Shown one piece after another: positions 54,501 to 64,000 of a DNA stretch of 64,000 bases (positions within the stretch are counted from its first letter, which is position 1; each line of letters starts with the position of its first letter). The stretch comes from Chondrosia reniformis (taxonomy: Eukaryota; Porifera; Demospongiae; Chondrillida; Chondrillidae). The notes beneath the pieces were generated by a model that searched no databases, had not been told where the DNA came from, and saw only the letters and a list, made by a program, of their open reading frames with translations. The stretch spans positions 932,501 through 996,500 of the forward strand of contig OX359202.1 in assembly GCA_947172415.1 (NCBI GenBank). Reading direction: 5' to 3'. The translations under genes and the position numbers were made by a program.

Positions 54501-57500
54501 ATATATTAATAGCTGATACTGTATTTATCTTTGAAAATTAAGGTCCATCTTTGATCTTTTTGATAATCTAACGATGCAGTTTTATTGGTTAACTCTAGCT
54601 GTTGGACACATCGCCAAAGAAAACCCAAGCGCGTGGTTTTGAAACATCTGACAGAAGAGAGTTAACTAAAAACTGTATCTTCAGATGTTCAAGAGATGAA
54701 CCTTTTCATTTTAGATGTAATTTATTTAATGAGTGTAATACAATTGTATATCTCACACCATGATGATATATGTTGGGGTGGAATCCTCAATCTCACCAGA
54801 GTTACACAACCTACAGACCTGGTCCTCTAATGCCACCTTAGAATGGATAATTGACCATGGATGATATGCATGCGCTTAAGCAGCTATATATTATTTCCAT
54901 TCTGGGCCGCATATCTATTGATCTTCGCGTGCTGTTCATCGTTGAAAGTGCTATATGGCTTTCTTTTTCAATTGTTACATTCACCTCCCTCGATCCTAAA
55001 TAACTCACTATTTGCTTCTGTTACGGTATATGCGTGTCCTCTTACCAATTCTATTGTCGGCTGGCAATGGGGCGCGACCAGGAATATAGTATTTATGCAA
55101 GTGTCAATATTGAGAATTTACCACTCATATCAATTTACCCATTGAAAAAATTGTAAATGTCTTAGTCATATATAGTATATATTGCTTAATTTCTTCCTCT
55201 AGGCTTTCTACAGAACAAAGATGCATTACTTTGCTTCCTGGAGGTAATTGTATACTTACCATATATAGAGAGAGACATTTAATTTCAATTGAACAACTTT
55301 GAACAGTGTGTATATATTGTCATACTGATTAATGATGTCTGTTTGTAGCTGATGCACCTCAAGTCGTTCCTAATTCTGCTACTCCGAATCTTAAAGTATC
55401 TCCCAACAACAGAATATGGGAAGTCCAATTTGATAGAGAGGTGTGTACAAACATTACATAAGATATGTTTATGCATATATATGTATTTTTAAAACGTGCT
55501 ACAATACATTTAACAGTTCACAAGGCCACTGGCTAGTCATTACATCAGGTTTTTCCAAGAAGATGGAATAGAAGTGCACAGAATTGATGTTGCAATATCT
55601 CCTAATGTGATTTATCCCAAGGAAAGCTCTGGAAGGACCTTACGTATACTGTCAAGTTATCCACTTTCAAGATCTAATTCCTACTATATATTGCTTGATT
55701 CTGGTATGTATATATACACTGTATGAACATATTTGTATGAACCCATATCATATTGCATGTATATATTATATATATGTATACAGGTGTTGTTGTTAGCAAA
55801 GATACTAGAGTTGAGTCAGTTGCAGTAAATGATCCATACTTCTGGCGTGTTACTATCAGTAGGTGTCGTCTCCAAATTTTTTTACAGTAAAATCTTAATA
55901 TATATATACCTTAGTATATTGTAACTTGTACTGTATATAACGATATCGCTTATAGTGAATGTCTCAGTGTATACTTTGCTAGCCTCAGCAAGAGTTGTAT
56001 GCATGCTTTTATACATATACAGTGAATATTTGATATAAGGAACCTTTTGTCCCCTTTGAGCTTCACTGTAATGTGATTCCACTGTATATGTGTAAGTTTC
56101 TTTTGCATATCATTATGTATGTTAAGTTTATGCTTTTAAGGTAAAATGGAAGTTGCTTCACGTTTTGGAAATGTATTTGGTGGTACACCAATTGTTGTGA
56201 CTCTAGAAGATGATTGTCTAGAGGAGGATTATGAAATAATATGTACCCTTGCTGATAAATCCACAGAAGGATTGTATATTGACAGCAGAAGAGCAGTGTG
56301 TCCATCTCCTCCCATGAGAAGGACAGGATATGTACCTTTTGACTTTTATGTAAGCAATGGAACAACCACTATATATCAAGGAGGGAGCAGATATCAAGCT
56401 TGTAAGTTTATATATGCTGAAAAAATGTGTATATATACATTAATATGCATGCCTCTAATGAATGTAGTATTTTTGGAAGATAGAAGTGACATTACTATTT
56501 TAAATGGCAATAATGAAGAAGTAGTTCTTTTTGACAAAAATGATCAAATCACCATCAGGTGGCCTCGTGACATAGTTCCTTATGTTGATGCTGATAGTTA
56601 TAGAGTTGATTTGATATCATACATTCAAGATCTACAAACTGGAGAATGGGTGGAATATGAATTTCTGGCAAGAGATGCTCCAAACAGTGGTAATTTCAAT
56701 GCCATAATATCTGATTTCAAAGATCTACCTAGTAACGTAAACAGTGTCGTTCCAGTGTTATTTCAAGTAGCAACACAACTGAGCTTCAAGGGACAAACAA
56801 CGTATCCTCCCGTCTATTCTAAGTGGTCTTTGACTATCTATATTGAGTTTAATGATTCTAAATTGTCTTGTGAGGTGTGGCTTAGTAGCGAGGACCCCAG
56901 TATTGGAAACAGGCTTCTCCAACAGCTACCACCATGTCCTCGCACCCTGGCACAGGCAAACCTGGTCAACAGCGGCTTTGACAGGGATATTATACATCCC
57001 TTGTTTTTGGAATTTTATCATTCAAAATCACAAGTCTGTTTTAGGCAGAGAAATGTTCAGTAAGCATGATGATTATCAATGAAAATGCATACCTAAATTA
57101 TCATGGATGCATGTATGTCTATCCAATGTGTCTCTAAGCTTGCAATTGTGATCATGTAATCATGATTGAAGCCAAATTTTTGGTGTATATGTAGAATTGG
57201 TGGTCCAGGTCAGGAATGTTGCTATGACAACAATGGTAATCTAAAATTTGGATCACCTAATGGTGGAAATGTAGATAAAGTGGCTCCAGTTAATCAATTT
57301 CTGTCACTGGATCACTTTGTGCAAGATATTTTACCTTTTATATACTGCTGTAAGATCTCCAGAAGCCAGCCATCTGACTGCCAGAGGTTCTATCAGTGGA
57401 GGCCATCTGATGATGGGTCACGTTACAATCCTCCCCTACCAGGTTAGTTAGAAATGATATATTAATATTAGTGTATATGAGCCAAGGATTCAGAAAAGAT

Positions 57501-60315
57501 CGAGATCAAGAAAAGATAAAGATTCCCAGGGTCACTGATGAAGGATGGAATTCCCAGAAACAGCTGTCTGGCCCAGTGGAGAAGAAGAAGAAAAAAGTCT
57601 CCAGGACCTGTATCTTCATCCAAAGCTCTCTCCAGGTTTAGTTCCCTATAGCTATAATATATAAGCTTTTTTAAAGAGTAGGCATAAAGGGTACATATTT
57701 GTACACTTTGTACAAGAAACAGCTGAAAATGATCCATATTCGGAATAGCTTTTATGTTAAGGGTTTATACCAGATTGTGTTGTATATAGCTTGTGTCTAT
57801 GGTGATCCTCATTTGGTCACTTTGGATGGATACAAGTACACATTCAATGGTAAAGGAGAGTATTTACTCATTGAAACTGATGATGGAAGCTTCACACTAC
57901 AGGGCAGGATGGAGGAGGCTAATAGTATTAACAATGGAACATCAGCTCAGGGTACTGTGTTCACAGCTCTTGTGGCAAAGGATGATGATTCAGATGCCGT
58001 GCAGTTCCAGTTGCTAAAAACACTAATTCCCATAGTTGATGGAGAAGAAGTGCATTTTGATGGAATTGATGTAGCTGTGCTCAATAACGTAACAGTCAGG
58101 AAGAAAGGAGAAGGTAGTTATTCTGCAGCCTTCACTAGTGGAGCCTCTCTCGAGGTTGTGCAGGAGTTTGACTCAAATGGAAAGCCCTTCATATCCACTC
58201 TGATGGTCAGTCTGCCGGAGACCTTTAAGAACAGAACCTCAGGGCTCATGGGATCCTTCAATGGGAATCAGGAAGATGATCTCTTTCCAAGAGATGGAGG
58301 GGATCCACTTCCTTTGAATTCTAATTTGTCTACCATTCATTGGGGCTTTGGAATTACTTGTGAGCATAGACTAGATAACTTTAAATTATATGCAATATAT
58401 GTATATATTCTTTTGATATTTGTTTATATATAGGGATAATAAATGCTACAGAAAGTTTGTTTGACTATTCCTTCAATGGACCGGCTGTAACATGGGAAGA
58501 CTTCTATGATCCAGATTTCAGCCCCATGTTGGACATTACTTTCTCTGACCCCGCCATTGAGAAGCAGGCAAGAGAGATATGCAAGGATGATCCATTCTGC
58601 TTGTATGACATAGCAGCCACAGGTGATGTGGTTGTTGGACAGTCAACAGCTGTTGGTAGTGAGAATTTAGAAATTATCACTGACCTATTAAAGCCAGGTG
58701 AGCAAAAAATATAAAGTTACAAAGAGATCTTATAATAACATAATATTAATGCAGACAATCAGTTATTTTCAAATTAACCATAATGCCTATATATTATGTA
58801 AACAATGAAAAAATTACTTAAAGTTTGTTGTCTGCATACATGTAACTTCAGCTATCATGCATGGTTGGTGCATATATATACCCAAACATAGAAGTGATGT
58901 GTTTGCTTGAATTTATATATATATATATAATTTGTTTTAATTCTATTATAGTTTTCTGTGATCCTCCCTGTGTTAATGGTGTTTGTGTATCTGATGAAAC
59001 CTGTGTGTGTGGAGAAGAATTTGAAGGATTCGATTGTTCTAAACCAAGTTAGTATATATGTACTGCATCCGTATTGTTTTACTGACTTACCATGGCAACA
59101 AGCTGGGTATTTACTGTATATACAATGTGAGCTGATTATTGAGTATATAGCACACGGTTTCTTTCAGGGTCCGGTGCTTCACAAATGCCATGGCAATATA
59201 TGGGGTATAAAACAGTTATAGCTTTTTGGCATGGACTTCCATTGATATATATTTCCTTGATTAAACGCCAAGATGTTAATTTTTTTCATGCTGCTACGAG
59301 GTGTGGTGTCTTTTTGAGGGCATGCAGCGTTTATTCGAGGGTGGTGTTTATCAATCTCAGATCGTATTGATTTCTCAGCAGCAGACGTCAAATGTGCATC
59401 ATGAACGATACAGCCTTGGGCACAAGGTATCTAGGCAGTCTTTTTCCAACCATTGTAAGACAGCGTAGGGAAAATTCATAGTGGTCAATTACTGTGCGAC
59501 GATTATTCGAGGGTGGCATTTATTTTCTTCATTGTCTTCCTAGCTGTGGCGTCTATTTGAGGGCGGTGTGTAATTGAGGAAATATGGTAATTACTTTGCT
59601 ATGGCCTCATATATATCATAGTCCTCATGCACCTTTGCGTGCATGGACTATAATTATTCATATACAGTATATGATTATTTAAGCCGAATTGTGTTTGTTT
59701 TGACTTCTCAGCTGAGAAAGGTTTATGTAACCGATCCTGAATTCAAAAAAAATCATTTGTCTCAACTGCTCAATTTCTACTTTCAGTTACATCCCAAAGA
59801 GATGATGATGAACCTAACAGAGAGAATGAAGTTGGACCGATTGTTGGTGCTACATTAGGAAGTGTTCTACTACTTATTATGTTGGTATTATTTGCTTTTC
59901 TGGGCCTTGCTATTGTCAGACGTGCACAGGAAAAGTATGCATATATATATATACAATATATAATATGATTCCAATTTATTCAGTTTTAACTCATTAGTAT
60001 ATATATTATATCTTTATATATAAAGTGCTAATTACAATATATCTTATGTCCACTGTATTTCAAATATGTTTGAATGACCTTTCATTCAAAAAGTGCTACA
60101 TTATGGTTGAAAAACCATGCACAATCACCAAAGTTTGAAAGATGTCTAAATAGTCTTTGTAACATTTGGTATGCATGATCGTGAGACTATAGGTATATGT
60201 TTAATTGTATAACCTGCTATATATTATATGCTCCCTCTGCTTATATAGACCAAAGGAAAAGAAAGACCTTAGCTATCACCATGGAGATATTTTGGCTAAT
60301 GAGGCAGCAATGTGA
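51525..60315 (+). CDS. Single-pass AMOP-vWD-EGF adhesion receptor (1,233 aa)
   Basis: Eighteen exons close in frame: 51525-51635, 52042-52271, 52500-52681, 52814-52917, 53528-53802, 54280-54438, 55203-55243, 55349-55440, 55517-55703, 55784-55858, 56141-56401, 56468-57059, 57195-57442, 57790-58359, 58434-58697, 58952-59047, 59787-59934, 60249-60315. Order: signal peptide MTLLIYYLLPIFLDIAS; N-terminal module with SHFRGASISWRP and a CCW segment; EDADNDEVRCRW region; Ig/cadherin-like beta regions; AMOP domain (CEVWLSSEDPS, PPCPRTLAQANLV, GQECCYDNNGNL); vWD (VYGDPHLVTLDGYKYTFNGK); EGF (CDPPCVNGVCVSDETCVCGE); TM helix IVGATLGSVLLLIMLVLFAF; 30-residue cytoplasmic tail ending LANEAAM. The AMOP-vWD-TM order is that of SUSD2, mucin-4 and insect Mesh, so cell adhesion is the likely role. 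A polyadenylation signal AATAAA lies at 60633-60638. Confidence 0.93.
53006..53466. mobile_element. MITE-like element in intron 4 of the AMOP receptor
   Basis: tatatagtgggaaatttttg tgggaaaaaa at the left is imperfectly mirrored at the right (gaaatttttctcctgcaaat atttcctgctctaagtata). Interior Cs and Gs are otherwise sparse. Confidence 0.5.
57488..57690 (+). repeat. R1 dispersed repeat in an intron of the AMOP receptor
   Basis: cagggtcactgatgaaggat, cagctgtctggcccagtgga and tagttccctatagct match the copies at 24.4-24.6 and 44.67-44.85 kb. Confidence 0.75.
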
Positions 60316-61094
60316 TTTCGTTTCTATATACTCATAACAGAATCAATAAGAAATACATACATATAGAACTACACATTACATTTAAATTTAAAACAATATA
60401 GTATACATATATAGATACCAATCATCAGCACTATAGGACAAAAGACTACTGATTAATGCCACATATTCTTTAGGACTGATTCATTACATTCAAGTTATTT
60501 ACTTATGTATGTAGTATCAATAATTGTTTATTGCTCTCTATCCATGGGGATTACTATATACTTATGATTCATAAGTTTACATTTGGGGTAGTCAATGGGA
60601 AGGGAAAACTTTTGCTTCTTTGTACCCAATGCAATAAAAGCTGCTTCAACTGATGAGGGCACTGTCAATGCATATCACAAATCTCATCTTAACACTGTCT
60701 CATGGATGAACCCAAAAAATATTGAACATGTTCAACAAGACCCTCTTGTGCACTGCAGTTTGATTTGTCTAGTGTTCTAATACAGGGATTTTAATTGCAA
60801 CTTTGTATTATTACATATTGAATGACCACTTTTTAATTTCTTTCCTTCAAAATTATAAAACAATAACATGGCCCGGTGTATTAGATTATTTGTTTGTAAA
60901 AGTCTAGGGCTATAAATGTACAATGATTTAAATCAACTATTTATGCACCATAGAACTACGTAGCGGGGTAGGGATTATGATAAGGGTTGGACCTTAGGTT
61001 TGAAGAGTATTTAAAGATGCAGTTGGTTCTTCTTGAATTCATGGTCATAGTTCTTGAGTTCATATGAATTCAAGAAGAAGAACCAACTGCATCT
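60316..61094. other. Intergenic DNA with an LRRC47 3' scrap and a fold-back
   Basis: At 60753-60800 a ~48-bp stretch (ctgcagtttgatttgtctag tgttcta) matches the end of LRRC47 exon 3, including its stop. At 61016-61094 arms agatgcagttggttcttctt gaattcat fold back on each other with one 3-nt indel, immediately before segmental duplication C. Nothing else is recognised. Confidence 0.75.
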
Positions 61095-61810
61095 CCCACC
61101 CTTATCATGGAACTATACAATGTAATACATATAACATGAGAATAAAGCCTTATTATCGGGTCAAATATAATGATCGTACCAAGCACTCCTTATTCCCACA
61201 TATAACATATATATGTGATTACATCATTGTATTTTCATTCTGTAGGATATAGCTCACACTATTTTGTGAAATGTAGGTTGTGTGTATGTATATGGTAAAT
61301 GCAGATTGTTTTCACGAAGTTGTTTCGACAGTGCCAATTAAGTGTAGCATGCTCATATAAACTGACATTTAAATGTGTTGTCTTACGATTTTATGGCTAA
61401 AACGAAGAAGTAGTTAACATTTGTGAATTGTAATTTAAGGTTAAAAGGGTCAGTGAATGGCTATACGTTTAACTACTGGTTAACGTGTGATTAAGCTGCG
61501 ACGCAGCTAGAAGAAAACCTATCATTAGAAAAAGCTTCGGAGAGATTTGACAAACGCCTACTTTATGTATCACAAATTGGTAACGTTATCAAATTCACCA
61601 GTTACTGCGATGAATATTGTTCTCGTGCCTCTCTTCAATTTTGACAGTTAGCACTTCGTCAGCCATTTTGTTTCTATTACGAAAGGGTGAATCAAAAACT
61701 ATAATTTAGGCTGACGTCATCTTAACACGTGACCATCATTTCCTAATTTGGAATTTGCGCGGGAAAAATGGAATGCAGCCATATAAAAGATGGCGAGGTG
61801 TGAAAAATCT

Positions 61811-62463
61811 CAGTTTACCCCCAGTGGCTTACTTGACGCGTGTGATTGCTAAAGTTTCTGTGCCTGACGGTGGTCTTTCCTTATCCCGAGTAGTCCTGTT
61901 CGAAGCGCTAGACAAGTAGACCCAGGATTCCCCTCGGCTCCGCCAGCGAGCTGAGAATGCGGCCTGGTGTCACGTTGGATATGCAATTTGATCAGGAACT
62001 CAGTGGGAGGGTTGGTGCTTGGGATTGGTCCTCACTAGCTCTGGCTTCGGCTGGGGTCTGACGGCACGGAGATTGAGGTAATCGCGTAACTATGTAAGTT
62101 GAAGTCGGTTGTCGACACCTGATTTGGGCAGTTGTTTCGCCAGTCCCCACTTCAAGGACGTCATCCGATCCTGAGGAGTTAAAGGTGTGGCAACACACTG
62201 ATTCTCATCGGGGCAGTTTGCGGTTCGGGAGGGTCGGACTTGGCATAGGCTGAAAGTGAGGCTAACGCCGATCGATTCCTATGTCATGGCTAGTAACTCC
62301 ATGAGTGCAGATTACTGCGCAGTTACAGCTTCTGTTACACAATAGTTAGTGTCAACGCTGTGGGGTGGGGCACGATGTACTTTCACCTCCTCGTGGTGTG
62401 CCCTGGGACAGCTCTACTTGAGTTGTGCTGAGAGAAGTACATGACCAGTTTCAAGCTATTTTT
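61811..62463 (+). ncRNA. Candidate structured ncRNA, copy C
   Basis: Same elements as copies A and B: CRE 61712-61719, TATA 61782-61788, GCAA hairpin 62185-62198 and T5 end 62459-62463. DNA past the T5 run diverges more from A and B than the core does. Confidence 0.45.
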
Positions 62464-62942
62464 CTTCAGTTAAGTGTTATTCAAGTTACATCTAATTGCA
62501 TCAGTATATTTAATGGATTTTCATTCTGTAGGATAATGGAGGAGCTGCTGTGTCTTGAGCTATTTTGTGAAATGCAAATTGTGACTATGTATATGGTATA
62601 TGCAGTTTGTTTTCTTGAAGTTGTTCATTTGACAGTTACTGTCTTATTTGACATTTGAATGAGTTGTCTTACAATATTGTAACATGATTGCCTATGAATA
62701 TATTAATATTCTTGCATTAGTGTAGAATCCTTTAAACTCTTGCACAGTGCTTGCTGGATAAGTTGGCCAAGTCACTGTGAGCAGTATTCACCCTATACAT
62801 TGGTGAATACAACGAACATATTGGCTTAATATATGAATCAGAGATAATCAAACCACAAGTAATCATTTTTGAACATCATAAAGAGGGAAAAACAAAATAA
62901 GCAATTGCCAGATTAAATGTATGTATGTAACATGATGAGGCT

Positions 62943-64000
62943 ATACCATGCTCACCACAAAACATTCTCTTCTACTGCTTTGGCTAAGGAGTCCAACTGG
63001 AAGCATTTCTCTTTCTGTTGACCAATCAGGCTTTTCCATTCTAAATTATGTCTTGACTTCATTTCACTCAAATCCACTATACAAGGAAGTTGTGTTAAAA
63101 TGTTATCATCATTGTATATATATATAGGTGCTATGTGTATTTAAATGGATCAATGACTATTATTATGGCTAACCAATCAAATGACCCATACGTATATAGC
63201 TACAGGTGCTACATAAAAGGGTATTTGTAATATACTCATGTAATAAGAAACATGCATATGACCTTAAGATTATTCTTGCATATATACATACTGCATGTGC
63301 TTAACATAATAATACAATTTCCTGGTACGTATATAAAATGGCCACTTTTATATGTATATACCCTAATGAACATGCATGTATCTATATACACGTTTGATAT
63401 AGCAATTAAAGCTTGTATAACTGCATGAATACCAGAAAGGTCTTTTAGTTTGTCTTCTAATCCATCTTTATGATTCTTTCTGTCAACTAATTGCTCCAAA
63501 ATCTTCTGAAAGTCTCTCAAACTCTCTATTTCCTACGTATGTGCAGTTGTAAAATTACTCTAAAATTATGTAAAACTTTTCAAAGCGGTTGTCATCTCAC
63601 TTCTCTCATCCTGCATATAAGAATGAATATATATTCAATCATATGCTGCACATTCAATATATTATATATATACTTTAACTATAACTATAATTCCAAAGTT
63701 GTAGTTTATATAGTATTTTCTAATTTTATTATGATAAAATATACAATCATAAAAGAATTTTTTTCTCATAACACCAAAAAGTAAATTACTACTGTATAAT
63801 AGATTACCACATGCAACAAACCTTCTGTTTTCAAGCTCCATACTCCGTAGCTTTGTTGCTAGCTTCTTGTGTGATATCTCCACTTTAGCAACTTCAATTT
63901 TATTCTCAGCTACATCATGTACCAAGCATCCTTGAACCCTAGCTAGAGATCTCTGCAGTCCCTTCTGTGATATATACAGATGTACAAAAGTATATACAAT
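62943..64000 (-). CDS. Paralogous exons of the coiled-coil protein (partial)
   Basis: Three exon-like blocks copy those of the 43.5-44.5 kb gene: about 62.95-63.08 kb (DLSEMKSRHNLEWKSLIGQQ), 63.43-63.53 (VDRKNHKDGLEDKLKDLSGI) and 63.81-63.96 (VHDVAENKIEVAKVEISHKK). Differences are mostly single substitutions with frames intact. The rest of the gene, if any, lies beyond the window. Confidence 0.55.

Larger units (their letters stand above)
61095..64000. repeat. Segmental duplication, unit C (partner of 41609-44530; runs off the window end)
   Basis: It follows unit B throughout, including ncRNA copy C, the SINE tail and the coiled-coil exons. It starts at cccacccttatcatggaact, directly after the fold-back at 61016-61094. 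Confidence 0.9.

Overview
This is a metazoan genome window, AT-rich and compact, with mostly short GT-AG introns. The gene content (COG2, MRPS23, HEATR5, MCM5, LRRC47, and large VWA/SRCR and AMOP-vWD-EGF adhesion receptors) together with a dense load of small transposons points to a non-bilaterian animal. A demosponge is my best guess, but no single marker here proves it. There is no prokaryotic or organellar signature.

Layout. 1-6281 (-): 5' half of COG2 (Golgi tethering). 6684-7283 (+): an intronless secreted protein with the IL-17 cysteine pattern. 7495-8407 (-): MRPS23. 8856-19703 (-): HEATR5. 20063-25352 (-): MCM5, sharing a 126-bp bidirectional promoter with E2F sites with LRRC47 (25479-27762, +). 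27409-30260: a tandem duplication carrying a second, broken copy of the last LRRC47 exon. 32928-39140 (-): a 767-aa secreted VWA + 2xSRCR protein with a probable GPI-anchor tail. 43500-47133 (-): exons of an unidentified coiled-coil protein. 51525-60315 (+): a 1,233-aa single-pass AMOP-vWD-EGF receptor. I assembled the COG2, MRPS23, LRRC47, VWA/SRCR and AMOP-vWD models exon by exon, and their reading frames close across every junction used.

A non-coding unit occurs three times, at about 28.4-29.15, 42.23-42.98 and 61.7-62.46 kb. Its core of about 750 bp is almost identical in all copies while the flanks have drifted. Each copy has a CRE, an E-box, an E2F-like site and a TATA box, then about 650 nt that can form UUCG- and GCAA-capped hairpins, and ends at the first T5 run. 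I read it as a candidate structured ncRNA gene family, possibly Pol III-transcribed, of unknown identity. Copies B and C sit in a segmental duplication of at least 2.9 kb that also carries coiled-coil exons. Copy A sits just downstream of LRRC47, and copy C is preceded by a scrap of the LRRC47 3' end, so the unit may have spread from the LRRC47 locus. A single-exon copy of HEATR5 borders copy B.

The rest of the window is introns and intergenic DNA with MITEs (pogo/Tigger-like, TA-duplicating and hAT-like), a tRNA-derived SINE family, a ~200-bp dispersed repeat, a LINE 3' end and several minisatellites.
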